From Solibacillus faecavium (lineage in GTDB: Bacteria > Bacillota > Bacilli > Bacillales_A > Planococcaceae), in the NCBI RefSeq assembly GCF_014836905.1, contig NZ_JACSPZ010000006.1:62001-126000 (forward strand): a stretch of 64,000 nt of DNA, read 5' to 3'. The position numbers and the translations under genes were made by a program. Position 1 is the first letter of the stretch, and each line of letters opens with the position of its first letter. Positions 8,447 through 17,363 of the stretch are shown here, piece by piece. The notes beneath the pieces were generated by a model. The model searched no databases. It had not been told where the DNA came from and saw only the letters and a program-made list of their open reading frames with translations.

Positions 8447-9226
8447 CTAATTTATCGTAGCTTTTTTCGTCGCTTGCACTAGCGTTTCAATCGTTGCCCA
8501 GTCTTGCTCAACTAAGGCAGTGACAATTTTACTGCCGACAATTACGCCATCTGCAATCTCACCAAAACTCTTCACATGTTCGGTTGTTGAAATCCCGAAT
8601 CCTGCTAACACCGGGATATCGCTCGCTGCTTTTAAGTTCGCAAAGTGCCCGGCAAGTTCTGTAGCAAAGCTTGCACGTTCACCAGTAATACCATTTACCG
8701 TAACGGCATAAACGAAGCCTTCACTTGCAGTGGCTAATTTCTTAATACGTTCAGGAGGGCTCATTAATGACACGAGCTGAACAAGCGCAATGCCGTTTTC
8801 TTTTAAAGCGTCATGCAATAAAGCACTTTCTTCGTAAGGCATATCCGGTACAATCAGTCCTTGAACACCACCACGTTTTGCATCCTCTGCAAATGCTTCA
8901 ATTCCATAAGCTAAAATCGGATTTAAGTAAGTCATGACAACAAGAGGAATACGGATTTCCTGTGCAAAGCTTTGCAGTTCATCCAGCACCTTGTTCAATG
9001 TCACACCGTGTGCAAGTGCACGTTCGCCGGCTTGTTCAATTGTTGGTCCATCTGCTACAGGATCTGTAAATGGAATTCCGACTTCAATTGCGGAAACTCC
9101 GATTTGCTGAAGCTTTAATATAGTAGGTTTTAACGTTTCAAGCCCGCCATCGCCTGCCATTATATAAGGAACAAATGCTTTATCCCCTGCAGCTAATACG
9201 TTTTCAAGCTGTTTTTGCAATGTCAT
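8447..9226 (-). CDS. trpA: Tryptophan synthase alpha chain
   Basis: A 259-residue TIM-barrel enzyme that releases indole from indole-3-glycerol phosphate. Catalytic E48 ([11 protein letters not shown]) and D59 (VADGPTI) are present, with the phosphate-site motif AGFGIST near the C-terminus. It is the last gene of the trp operon. Its ATG overlaps the trpB stop by 4 nt, implying translational coupling that suits the alpha-beta complex. Confidence 0.97.
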   Translation of the reverse strand: MTLQKQLENVLAAGDKAFVPYIMAGDGGLETLKPTILKLQQIGVSAIEVGIPFTDPVADGPTIEQAGERALAHGVTLNKVLDELQSFAQEIRIPLVVMTYLNPILAYGIEAFAEDAKRGGVQGLIVPDMPYEESALLHDALKENGIALVQLVSLMSPPERIKKLATASEGFVYAVTVNGITGERASFATELAGHFANLKAASDIPVLAGFGISTTEHVKSFGEIADGVIVGSKIVTALVEQDWATIETLVQATKKATIN

Positions 9227-10413
9227 TTCACGCCACCTCCAAGTTTATCCATTAATGTGTGCACATCTTTGTCTCCGCGTCCTGATAAGCAAACGACAAC
9301 AATTTCATCAGCAGGACGGTCTTTGGCAAATTGACTTGCATAGTAAACGGCATGCGCGCTTTCCAATGCCGGTAAAATTCCTTCCGTTTCACATAACAGC
9401 TTCACACCTTCAAGTGCCTGTTCATCTGTAACAGAAGGGTAGGATGCACGGCCTGTTTCATGTAAATGACAATGCTCAGGACCAACACCTGGATAATCGA
9501 GCCCTGCTGAAATAGAGTGTGCTTCTTGTACAAAACCATCTTTGTCTTGCAGTAAATACATGAAAGCACCGTGCAGGACGCCTGTTTTCCCGACATGAAT
9601 TGCTGCGGCATGTTTATCTGTATCTACACCGGAACCTGCAGCTTCAACCCCGTATAATGCAACATTTTGATCTTCCACAAACGGGTAGAACATTCCGATT
9701 GCATTACTGCCGCCGCCAATACAAGCAATAATTGTATCCGGAAGACGTCCTTCCTGTTGTAAAATTTGGGCACGTGTTTCATCCCCAATGACACGCTGGA
9801 AATCACGGACAATTGTAGGGAAGGGGTGTGGCCCAAGTGCTGATCCTAAAATGTAATGCGTATCTTCAATATGAGTGACCCAGTGACGCAATGCTTCATT
9901 CACCGCATCTTTTAATGTTGCGGAACCTTTTTCTACCGCAACAACTTTTGTTCCGAGCAGCTCCATACGGAAAACGTTCAGTTGCTGACGGCGTACATCT
10001 TCTGCCCCCATATAAACGATACATTCCATATCAAGCAATGCACACGCAGTTGCCGTTGCGACCCCATGCTGACCTGCACCAGTTTCAGCAACAATTTTCT
10101 TCTTCCCCATACGTTTTGCTAAAAGTGCTTGGCCGATCGCATTATTTATTTTATGAGCGCCGGTATGATTTAAATCTTCACGTTTTAGATAGATTTTCGC
10201 ACCGCCGACTTTTTTCGTTAAACGCTCAGCAAAATAAAGGGGAGTTTCCCGTCCGACATATTGCTTTAAATAATAGTCAAGTTCTTCCTTGAAAGAAGGG
10301 TCCTTTTTTGCTTCCTCATATGCAAGCTCTAATTCCTCAAGTGAAGTCATCAATGTCTCGGGCACGAATTGACCGCCAAATCGTCCAAAGCGCCCTTTTA
10401 CAGTCGTCGTCAT
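9223..10413 (-). CDS. trpB: Tryptophan synthase beta chain
   Basis: A 396-residue PLP enzyme condensing indole with serine. K88 in [10 protein letters not shown] carries [11 protein letters not shown] and [10 protein letters not shown] form the substrate and phosphate sites. Length is normal for TrpB1. Both ends overlap neighbours by 4 nt (trpF upstream, trpA downstream). With TrpA it could also convert salvaged indole to tryptophan. Confidence 0.97.
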   Translation of the reverse strand: MTTTVKGRFGRFGGQFVPETLMTSLEELELAYEEAKKDPSFKEELDYYLKQYVGRETPLYFAERLTKKVGGAKIYLKREDLNHTGAHKINNAIGQALLAKRMGKKKIVAETGAGQHGVATATACALLDMECIVYMGAEDVRRQQLNVFRMELLGTKVVAVEKGSATLKDAVNEALRHWVTHIEDTHYILGSALGPHPFPTIVRDFQRVIGDETRAQILQQEGRLPDTIIACIGGGSNAIGMFYPFVEDQNVALYGVEAAGSGVDTDKHAAAIHVGKTGVLHGAFMYLLQDKDGFVQEAHSISAGLDYPGVGPEHCHLHETGRASYPSVTDEQALEGVKLLCETEGILPALESAHAVYYASQFAKDRPADEIVVVCLSGRGDKDVHTLMDKLGGGVK

Positions 10414-11027
10414 AAAATCAACTCTCCTTTTGCTATTTCAATAAAATTCGTAATCGCTGTCGAACTTTTTCGACCATCTACCTCTACACCACTTGAAACA
10501 TCTACAGCAAATGGCTCGACAAGCATTATCGCCAGTCCTACATTTTCTCCATTTAATCCACCTGCTAAAATGACCTTTTCCATCGGAATATTTACTTTAT
10601 CCAAAAGCATCCAGTCAAATGATTCTCCACTACCTCCGCGGAAGTTCGTACCTGGCGAATCGAATAAATAGTAGTCGACATCATATGTTGCTGCTCGCTT
10701 AATGTCTTCTTCCCCACGAATCGAAAATGCCTTAATAGCTGGCAGACCGATTTCCTGTATTTCCTCCTGCGTTTCATCTCCGTGATACTGGATATAGTCG
10801 AGTTCGACTTGATCGGCAATTTGTCGAATGATATCTGTCTGTTCATTTACAAAAACTCCAACCTTTTTTACCGTACTTGGAATACTCTTTGCCAGCTCGA
10901 TTGCTTCCTCTACTGTAATGCGTCGTTTACTGGGCGCAAACATAAATCCGATAAAATCCGCTCCAGCTTTTACCGCAGCTTCGACATGTTCGATTTCTTT
11001 CAATCCGCAAATTTTTACTTTAGTCAT
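10410..11027 (-). CDS. trpF: Phosphoribosylanthranilate isomerase
   Basis: A 205-residue TIM barrel with general-base cysteine C7 in VKICGLKE, the HGDETQEE segment and the C-terminal phosphate motif AGGLNGENV. It catalyses the Amadori rearrangement of N-phosphoribosylanthranilate. Start and stop overlap trpC and trpB by 4 nt. Confidence 0.96.
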   Translation of the reverse strand: MTKVKICGLKEIEHVEAAVKAGADFIGFMFAPSKRRITVEEAIELAKSIPSTVKKVGVFVNEQTDIIRQIADQVELDYIQYHGDETQEEIQEIGLPAIKAFSIRGEEDIKRAATYDVDYYLFDSPGTNFRGGSGESFDWMLLDKVNIPMEKVILAGGLNGENVGLAIMLVEPFAVDVSSGVEVDGRKSSTAITNFIEIAKGELIL

Positions 11028-11818
11028 CTCTTTTCGCCAACCTTCGCTATGATGTCGATTTGTAGTGCTTTAAGGGAATTCATGACGTTTCCGCTTACCA
11101 TTAATGATTCGCCAACTAAAACTCCTTTTGCGCCTGCATTCGCCACAAACTGTGCATCTTCTGCGTTCCAAATGCCACTTTCGCTAATAAATGCAATGGA
11201 AGAAGGGGGAAGATGCTGGGCAATTTCAGCGGTAGTTGTTAAGGAAACTTCAAATGTCTTTAAGTTACGATTATTAACTCCGATAATTTTCGCGCCAATA
11301 TTGAGTGCACGCTGTAACTCCTCCGTATCGTGTACTTCTACAAGGACTTCGAGCTGTTTTTCGGTTGCATATGTGTATAGTGCCTTTAATTGTTCATCCG
11401 TCAATGCTGCCACAATCAATAGTATGATCGAGGCACCTGCAGCCTTTGCGTAGTCAATCTGTACTTCATGAATCATGAAGTCTTTGCATAACACTGGAAT
11501 ATTCACCGCATTTGCTACCGCATGTAAATCTTCGAAACTGCCTTTAAAAAATGCCTGCTCTGTTAAAACGGAAATGCAGGCAGCACCGGCTTCCTCATAC
11601 TGTCTAGCCTGTTCAACAGGGTCAATATGTGTCGCAATATCACCTTTTGATGGTGAGGCGCGTTTCATTTCAGAAATGACCTGCAACGTACTGGCGGTAA
11701 TTAATGTTTCATACAAAGAGGGACGTACCTTATCAATTGTTGGGAAGTTTGGTGCTGATGCAAGTAAAGCAGGTAATTCAAGCTCTTTTTGCGCTATAAT
11801 TCGGTCTAAAATAGTCAT
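11024..11818 (-). CDS. trpC: Indole-3-glycerol phosphate synthase
   Basis: A 264-residue TIM barrel. Catalytic E50 and K52 lie in ISEMKRASPSKG, a second lysine in VLCKDFMI, and the C-terminal ISESGI and KGVLVGESLM motifs bind phosphate. It closes the indole ring from CdRP. It overlaps trpD and trpF by 4 nt. Confidence 0.97.
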   Translation of the reverse strand: MTILDRIIAQKELELPALLASAPNFPTIDKVRPSLYETLITASTLQVISEMKRASPSKGDIATHIDPVEQARQYEEAGAACISVLTEQAFFKGSFEDLHAVANAVNIPVLCKDFMIHEVQIDYAKAAGASIILLIVAALTDEQLKALYTYATEKQLEVLVEVHDTEELQRALNIGAKIIGVNNRNLKTFEVSLTTTAEIAQHLPPSSIAFISESGIWNAEDAQFVANAGAKGVLVGESLMVSGNVMNSLKALQIDIIAKVGEKR

Positions 11819-12852
11819 ATAATCGTTTCCTCCTGCATCACTTTTTTGTTATAGGCAACAACACTTTCTAGCTTTTCATATGCACGACCCGACAGGATGC
11901 TGTCCTTTGCCATGTCGATACCTTCTTTCATCGTGCTCGCTAAGCCATATGCAAAGAACCCAATGCCGGCATTTAACACGACTGTGTCGAAATATACACT
12001 TTGCTTTCCTTTTAATAAATCGCGCATAATTACTGCGTTTTCAGCAGGGGTGCCACCACGGATAGCCGATAATGGCTTTGCAGTTAAGCCTACATCTTCC
12101 GCACGAAGCTTAAACGGAATAATATCACCGTGGTCTAAAAGGACGAATGTATTCTCACCGTCCAATGATGCCTCATCCATTCCTTGTGCACCCGATACGA
12201 CAATCGCGCGCTCACGACCGAGCATGTGCAGCACTTCAGCATAATCCGTAGTAAAGTTAGGGCGGTTAATACCAACGAATTGAGTTTTCAAAGGTACAGG
12301 ATTTGTTAAAGGTCCGACTAAATTAAAGATTGTCGGCTTTCCAAGTGATTGTCGAACTTCGCCGATTCGCTTTAGCTTTGGATGCATGTTTGGTGCATGT
12401 AAAAAGGCGATTCCGTGCTGTTTCAATAAATCTATCGTTTGTGCCGTATCCGGGAGTAGGGTAATGCCAAGTGCTTCTAAAACATCCGAGCTGCCTGAAG
12501 CACTCGACACTTTCCGGTTACCATGCTTCGCGACTAAAATGCCCCCGCCAGCTAACACGAAAGCGGCGGTCGTACTAATATTGAAGCTTTGGAGGCCATC
12601 GCCACCTGTACCACAATTATCGATATAAATACCTTCTGGTGCATCAACAGAGACGGCATGTGATTTCATGACAGAAGCGAGTCCGGCAACTTCATGTGCT
12701 GTTTCGCCTTTGATACTCATTGCTGTTAAAAAGGCAGCTATCTGTTCTTTCGGTGTCTGCTCATTAAAAATGAGTTGTGCAGCCTGCTGCATCTCTTCGA
12801 ACACTAAATGCTCTTTTCGCTCGATTTGTTCAATAAACGGAAGTAAAGACAT
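11815..12852 (-). CDS. trpD: Anthranilate phosphoribosyltransferase
   Basis: A 345-residue enzyme joining anthranilate to PRPP. The PRPP-binding GTGGDG lies at 81-86 and the KHGNRKVSSASGSSD motif follows at about 110-124. All key motifs look intact, so the pathway from anthranilate onward should work. AAGGATG, which also contains the trpE stop codon, serves as its ribosome site. Confidence 0.97.
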   Translation of the reverse strand: MSLLPFIEQIERKEHLVFEEMQQAAQLIFNEQTPKEQIAAFLTAMSIKGETAHEVAGLASVMKSHAVSVDAPEGIYIDNCGTGGDGLQSFNISTTAAFVLAGGGILVAKHGNRKVSSASGSSDVLEALGITLLPDTAQTIDLLKQHGIAFLHAPNMHPKLKRIGEVRQSLGKPTIFNLVGPLTNPVPLKTQFVGINRPNFTTDYAEVLHMLGRERAIVVSGAQGMDEASLDGENTFVLLDHGDIIPFKLRAEDVGLTAKPLSAIRGGTPAENAVIMRDLLKGKQSVYFDTVVLNAGIGFFAYGLASTMKEGIDMAKDSILSGRAYEKLESVVAYNKKVMQEETII

Positions 12853-12858
12853 ACATAA

Positions 12859-13842
12859 TCATCCTTTCAATAGTGAGTGGAATGGGGCATCCTCACTCGT
12901 TTCTGTGTGAAGATGTGCAACATTTCCCTGAATCGTTATCGTATTATCGGGTGTCGTGAAATCGACTTGTCCGTTAAACCCGATATAGCCGATTAATCCT
13001 TGTGCCGGCAGAAGCTCCTTTACAACATCAATCGCATGCAACGTTGGGTTCAGTGAGCCTTGTGTAGTTGTGGCCAATTTCTGCACTGAATTTTCCACAC
13101 TAAATGGTTCAATCGGCAATGCTTTGTTTGTAACTGAAATAGATCCGTCCTGCACTTGCATAAAGTTTGCCTGTGATGTTCCAAGTACAGTGCAATCGTC
13201 AAATTCGACATAATACATATATGGTGCAGCATAATCAATCCGCATTTTTCGATAAAGCGAAAGGGCATCCCCGTCAAATTGTGCGGCATAATAACCGTTT
13301 CGTTCATTTTCGACATGGTTTAGGGTATACGATGTTTCTTCTGGTGTTGTACTTGTAAACAACTGCTCAATCAGTACATCAATATTTGGCTCCTCCTGCT
13401 CGGCTTCAATATTCGTATGGAAAACAGCAATCTCGTCTGTTAAATGATCGAAAATAACGAGTGTATCGTAAACATGAAACTGCAGTTCAGGCGATGGTTT
13501 TTGCAATGCATGAATATAGCCGATCCCCCCGCCTGTAAAAGGATATTCGGTATGTGATGATATGCGCGGCATTACTTGTTTAATCAATTGAATAAGCTCA
13601 CCGTCATATGTGTACTCTCTATTGGATAGATGAGATTTATCAATAAGTTGCTGTCCGTTGCCGCTATAGGTTTTTCTTGGATTGACGCCGATGAAGGAAT
13701 AGCGTCCATTACCTTCATATTTGGATGAGCTTTCTAAAAGAAATTTTCGTTCGCCCTTTAAACGTTGGAAAATGGAGATTGGTGTCAGTAGATCACCGTT
13801 CACTTTTTTCATTGATGTACGAAAACGTTGTTGAATTGCCAT
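12859..13842 (-). CDS. trpE: Shrunken anthranilate synthase component I-like protein
   Basis: First gene of the T-box trp operon, 327 residues against roughly 460-515 for normal TrpE. The N-terminal half is recognisable: LLES feedback motif at 35-38, RYSFIG at 47-52, FTGGGIGYI at 102-110. The chorismate-binding half is reduced: APYMYY (206-211) is kept, but the SPE motif reads SQAN, the GTR.RG arginine loop and the H..DLARND segment are missing, the LSGAPK region is missing, and the final AGAGIV/EYEE region reads HTETSEDAPF. The frame is intact, so losses were in-frame. ATG 13842 follows AAAAGGAGTG. It is probably not a working synthase; a non-catalytic role or decay are both possible. Confidence 0.85.
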   Translation of the reverse strand: MAIQQRFRTSMKKVNGDLLTPISIFQRLKGERKFLLESSSKYEGNGRYSFIGVNPRKTYSGNGQQLIDKSHLSNREYTYDGELIQLIKQVMPRISSHTEYPFTGGGIGYIHALQKPSPELQFHVYDTLVIFDHLTDEIAVFHTNIEAEQEEPNIDVLIEQLFTSTTPEETSYTLNHVENERNGYYAAQFDGDALSLYRKMRIDYAAPYMYYVEFDDCTVLGTSQANFMQVQDGSISVTNKALPIEPFSVENSVQKLATTTQGSLNPTLHAIDVVKELLPAQGLIGYIGFNGQVDFTTPDNTITIQGNVAHLHTETSEDAPFHSLLKG

Positions 13843-13870
13843 TCGACACACTCCTTTTAATTTTGGGAAT

Positions 13871-14182
13871 AAAAAAAGTCCCCAGCAAAAGAATAAACTT
13901 TTGCTGAGGACGATCTGCACCGCGTTGCCACCTCGATTGAAGCTATAAAATAGCCTCCACTTAAACCTGATAACGGCAGGGTACCGTCCGCCGACTAATG
14001 CCGGCAGCTTTCATAAGGCCCATTCACATTTACCTTTTGACGTATTTTCACCAGCCATACGCTCTCTATACAAAACGGGAAATGCTACTCTTCTTATTCA
14101 ACAATTTACTCAACTAAACTCTTCTCAACTGAAACGGTGGTCGCGCTCCCGCAACCTGCTACCGTAATGTAATATTTTGAAT
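13871..14182 (-). promoter_or_regulatory. Tryptophan T-box riboswitch leader of the trp operon
   Basis: Read on the minus strand: a GGTGAAAA apical-loop-like motif, a likely UGG (Trp) specifier at 14022-14020 in GTGAATGGGCC, and the conserved T-box AGGTGGCAACGCGG at 13933-13920. A terminator follows with stem 13911-13898 / 13891-13878 and seven T. Uncharged tRNA-Trp would pair with the T-box and prevent termination upstream of trpE. Confidence 0.93.
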
Positions 14183-14188
14183 ATGCTT

Positions 14189-14216
14189 ATTCTAACACTG
14201 AAAATAAAAATGTCAA
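14189..14216 (-). promoter_or_regulatory. trp operon promoter
   Basis: On the minus strand TTGACA (14216-14211), a 16-nt spacer and TAGAAT (14194-14189) stand just before the T-box leader. Confidence 0.85.
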
Positions 14217-14235
14217 ACAATTCTAAAAAAACTTA

Positions 14236-14268
14236 ACCAAAAAACCCACCGACTAAATGCCAGTGGGT
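14236..14268 (-). terminator. Terminator of queT
   Basis: On the minus strand ACCCAC pairs with GTGGGT, with a 12-nt loop and a T-run beyond, just after the queT stop. It separates queT from the trp promoter. Confidence 0.75.
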
Positions 14269-14281
14269 GAAACGATATATG

Positions 14282-14767
14282 TTAGATCAATTTTTTGAAA
14301 TCAAGTCGTTTATTTAAAGTGTACATGATAGGTGCGCCAACTGCTAAAACAACAAACTCCCCAAATGCTACAAATAACCATGTCTCCCAAAACGGAAAGT
14401 CCAACACTAGGTTAAGCTGTGCCGCAATGATAAACATTGTAAACGTAAAGAGTGTCGTATTAATAACTAAACGTGCCCAAATGTTTTTTACAAACTTACA
14501 GATGAAAATAAAAATACCAAGTGTAAGAATAGTATGTCCTACGCCAAAAATTAGGTCAATTGGACCGACAGATGACATAAGGAAATTGGAAAAAAATACA
14601 CCCAATACAACACCTAACATAAAACGGGGGTTGAAGGCGATCAGATGATTAAATATTTCGGCAATACGGAACTGTACTTGTCCAAAACTAATCGGGGCAA
14701 CTAGCATTGTTATTGCAATATATAATGCTGCAATAATTGCACTAGTTGCAAGAAACTTTACTTTCAT
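14282..14767 (-). CDS. queT: QueT-type queuosine-precursor transporter (ECF S component)
   Basis: A 161-residue hydrophobic protein with about five to six membrane spans, typical of QueT S components that work with a shared ECF energising module. Recognisable family segments are FGQVQFRIAEIFNHLIAFNP and FGVGHTILTLGIF. A preQ1 riboswitch directly upstream confirms the substrate class (preQ1 or a related precursor). Confidence 0.92.
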   Translation of the reverse strand: MKVKFLATSAIIAALYIAITMLVAPISFGQVQFRIAEIFNHLIAFNPRFMLGVVLGVFFSNFLMSSVGPIDLIFGVGHTILTLGIFIFICKFVKNIWARLVINTTLFTFTMFIIAAQLNLVLDFPFWETWLFVAFGEFVVLAVGAPIMYTLNKRLDFKKLI

Positions 14768-14772
14768 ATTAA

Positions 14773-14812
14773 TTCCTCCTAGTTTTTTAACGTGGGATGG
14801 TTACGAACCACG
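14773..14812 (-). promoter_or_regulatory. PreQ1-I riboswitch
   Basis: The minus strand reads CGTGGTTCGTAACCATCCCACG followed by TTAAAAAACTAGGAGG: a P1 hairpin and the A-rich tail with CUAGG that folds back as the class I pseudoknot. The tail contains the GGAGG ribosome site of queT, so ligand binding should block translation. Confidence 0.9.
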
Positions 14813-14891
14813 CAAAGCAACTGCAATCATAGCAATATTAAAAAAGAAAGTAAAGAATTATAGAACTAATTTCCCTTCAAAGTTCAATAAA

Positions 14892-14920
14892 TTGACAAAT
14901 GATAAAATTTTGAATAATAC
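14892..14920 (+). promoter_or_regulatory. Promoter of the TrpXYZ-like operon
   Basis: TTGACA (14892-14897), a 17-nt spacer and TAATAC (14915-14920). A second match, TTGACT-17-TAATAT at 15007-15035, lies nearer the gene and may be an alternative start. Confidence 0.65.
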
Positions 14921-14936
14921 ATATATAATTCAGTGG

Positions 14937-15079
14937 TTTAAAGCGCGAAATTAACATGTAGGGATAATGAGTAATTCAATTTAATATCTGAACATTCTAA
15001 ATCTTATTGACTATCTGAAAATGAAGAGGTAATATAATTTTAATTCACACTTCATCCAAATGAAGTTCGTCGCTTTAAA
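14937..15079 (+). promoter_or_regulatory. Leader element closed by a 13-bp long-range stem
   Basis: TTTAAAGCGCGAA (14937-14949) pairs with TTCG-T-CGCTTTAAA (15066-15079), 13 bp with one bulged base. It begins about 10 nt after the predicted start from the 14915 promoter and ends 15 nt before the ribosome site. A 6-bp hairpin (CTTCAT/ATGAAG, 15050-15065) stacks against it, and the 3' arm can also fold on itself as CGCTTTAAAGCG. The interior is AT-rich. I match it to no known riboswitch. Confidence 0.5.
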
Positions 15080-15109
15080 GCGTCAGAGAATAATAGGGGG
15101 ATAAATTAT

Positions 15110-16126
15110 ATGACACGTAAATTAACGAAGCTTTCCTTTTTAGTATTTGGGCTTCTTTTACTTTTAGCAGCATGCGGTGGAGAAGAGCAAGATACTGCTA
15201 CTAATGCTACAGCTAGTGACGGAGGAACAGAGTCTGCACAAACTGATGAAGCAAAAACATTTAAAATCGGAACAACTCAAATCGTAGAGCACCCATCATT
15301 AGATGCTGCAAAAGAAGGATTCAAAAAGGCGATTGAAGATGCAGGAATTAAAGCGGAATATGTGGATAACTCAGCTAATGGAGATAACAGTACAAACATG
15401 ACAATTGCACAACAATTAGTAAGCGATAATGTAGACCTGATTTTTGCAAACTCAACACCATCTGCACAAGCGGCAAAAGGTGCAACTGCTGATATTCCAA
15501 TTATCTTCACATCGGTAACCGATGCGGTAGGTGCGGAATTAATCGAATCAATGGCAACTCCAGGGGCAAACGTTACTGGAACAATTGATTTACATCCGGA
15601 AACAATGCCAAAAACAATGGCGTTTTTAAAAGAACTCGGTGTAAAAAATGTCGGGATGGTTTATAACGCTGGAGAGCAAAATTCAGTAGCCCAAATTTCA
15701 ACTGCTAAAGAATTAGCAGCAAAAGAAGGTATTACAATTGTAGAAGCATCTGCTTCAACATCAGCGGAAGTAAAACAAGCAACTGAATCATTATTAGGTA
15801 AAGTAGAAGCGTATTACATCATTACAGATAACACAGTTGTAAATGCATTAGAATCAGTTATCGATGTAGCAAATGCAAACAAATTACCATTAATCGTTGG
15901 TGAATTGGACTCTGTAGCACGTGGCGGGTTAGCAGCATACGGTTTTAATTACTACGATATCGGTTATGAAGCAGGGCAAATGGCAGCTCAAATTTTATTG
16001 GAAGGGAAATCTCCTTCTGAAATTCCGGCAGCATACCCAGCAAACTTAAAATTAGTCATCAATAAAGCGGCTGCAGAAAATTTAGGCTTAGAAGTTAAAC
16101 CTGAGTGGGAAGCAGAAGTACAATAA
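15110..16126 (+). CDS. ABC transporter substrate-binding lipoprotein, TrpX-like
   Basis: A 338-residue lipoprotein with lipobox LLAAC (Cys22), an acidic linker and an ABC_sub_bind (PF04392-type) domain: FKIGTTQIVEHPSLD, DLIFANSTPSAQA and GGLAAYGFNYYDIGYEAG. In streptococci this family (TrpX) serves a TrpXYZ tryptophan importer. The permease and ATPase follow at 16323 and 17350, and the trp operon is near, supporting tryptophan or another aromatic substrate; the substrate remains inferred. AGGGGG precedes the ATG. Confidence 0.85.
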   Translation: MTRKLTKLSFLVFGLLLLLAACGGEEQDTATNATASDGGTESAQTDEAKTFKIGTTQIVEHPSLDAAKEGFKKAIEDAGIKAEYVDNSANGDNSTNMTIAQQLVSDNVDLIFANSTPSAQAAKGATADIPIIFTSVTDAVGAELIESMATPGANVTGTIDLHPETMPKTMAFLKELGVKNVGMVYNAGEQNSVAQISTAKELAAKEGITIVEASASTSAEVKQATESLLGKVEAYYIITDNTVVNALESVIDVANANKLPLIVGELDSVARGGLAAYGFNYYDIGYEAGQMAAQILLEGKSPSEIPAAYPANLKLVINKAAAENLGLEVKPEWEAEVQ

Positions 16127-16157
16127 TTTGAATGCTGGTAAATAGCCAGGAATAAAT

Positions 16158-16244
16158 ATTCGCGCTTGTGCCCTCAAAGAAGGTCTGCCTAAAGTCATCG
16201 TAATGAAATCCAAGGCTAATATTCTAGAGGGTCCTAGCGCGAAT
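16158..16244 (+). other. Unassigned 87-nt hairpin between lipoprotein and permease genes
   Basis: ATTCGCGCT (16158-16166) pairs with AGCGCGAAT (16236-16244), then after a 4x4 internal loop CCCTC (16171-16175) pairs with GAGGG (16227-16231). Further in, GCCT/AGGC and TCAT/ATGA extend the axis. No T-run follows. It may be an RNA-processing or stability element, or an uncharacterised regulatory RNA. Confidence 0.6.
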
Positions 16245-16322
16245 TAACGTTTAACTACTTTTTAATGGATACTCATAAGCTCGCAAGGTGCAGTGGATAA
16301 AAATTATAGGAGATGATTCGAG

Positions 16323-17363
16323 ATGTTTACAGCTTTGTTTGGGTCGGTAGAGCAAGGAATCATCTATGCAATTATGGCACTGGGTGTTTATTTAACATTC
16401 CGGGTGCTGGATTTTCCGGATTTAACGGTTGATGGAAGCTTTGTAACGGGTGCAGGTACGGCCGCAATGATGATTGTACTTGGCTATAATCCGATACTCG
16501 CAACATTGGTCGCAACAGTTGCTGGATTTATTGCTGGATGTATGACAGGAATTTTACACACTAAAGGGAAAATCAATCCGCTGCTTGCAGGGATTTTAAT
16601 GATGATCGCGCTTTATTCTATTAATCTTCGCATTATGGGATTAAGCTCCGATACGGGTGTAACAAGACCAAATATTCCACTCTTAAATTCAGAAACAATT
16701 TTTACAGTATTTAATAATTTTTGGGCAAGTTTAGGCATTGATTCAGTCATCTCAAATGCTTTAAAGTCAATGGGTATGACAACGGTGCCAACAACTTGGG
16801 GTATTTTAGCCGTTATGCTTGTTGTGACGATTATTATTAAGCTTATCGTTGACTGGTTCTTAAAAACGGAAGTCGGTTTGGCGATTCGTGCAACAGGGGA
16901 CAACAAACGGATGATTCGCAGTTTTTCGGCAAATACTGATTCATTAGTTATTTTAGGGTTAGGTATTTCAAACGGTATGGTTGCACTGTCCGGGGCATTA
17001 ATTGCGCAATATACAAAATTTGCGGATGTTGGATTAGGTATCGGGATGATTGTTGTCGGTTTGGCCTCTGTTATTATAGGGGAAGCTATTTTTGGTGCTA
17101 AATCGATTGTACGCGTAACCTTCGCTGTTATTGCCGGGGCAATAATTTACCGTATGATTTACGCTTTAGCGTTGCGTGTAAAATGGCTGGATTCAGGTGA
17201 TATGAAATTAATAACAGCATTTATCGTTATTTTGGCATTAGTAATTCCGCAAATCGTTAATAAGTATAAAGAAAAGAAACGTAAGGCAAAACGTTTGGAA
17301 GAACGAATGGCACTACAAAAGGCAAAATTAAAAGTTGAGCAGGGAGGGAATGGCCTTGCTTAA
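16323..17363 (+). CDS. ABC transporter permease, TrpY-like
   Basis: A 346-residue multispanning protein of the branched-chain amino acid/ribose permease superfamily. It opens with FGSVEQGIIYAIMALGVYLTFRVLDFPDLTVDG split over the first helices, contains the TEVGLAIRATGDN coupling region, and ends in a basic cytosolic tail. AGGAGATG lies upstream. It follows the substrate-binding gene after 196 nt that hold a hairpin, and overlaps the ATPase gene. Confidence 0.88.
   Translation: MFTALFGSVEQGIIYAIMALGVYLTFRVLDFPDLTVDGSFVTGAGTAAMMIVLGYNPILATLVATVAGFIAGCMTGILHTKGKINPLLAGILMMIALYSINLRIMGLSSDTGVTRPNIPLLNSETIFTVFNNFWASLGIDSVISNALKSMGMTTVPTTWGILAVMLVVTIIIKLIVDWFLKTEVGLAIRATGDNKRMIRSFSANTDSLVILGLGISNGMVALSGALIAQYTKFADVGLGIGMIVVGLASVIIGEAIFGAKSIVRVTFAVIAGAIIYRMIYALALRVKWLDSGDMKLITAFIVILALVIPQIVNKYKEKKRKAKRLEERMALQKAKLKVEQGGNGLA

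Noticed and set aside
10782-11453. 223-codon plus-strand frame
   Set aside because: Antisense shadow of trpF and trpC, which have clear motifs and coupling; composition is not protein-like.
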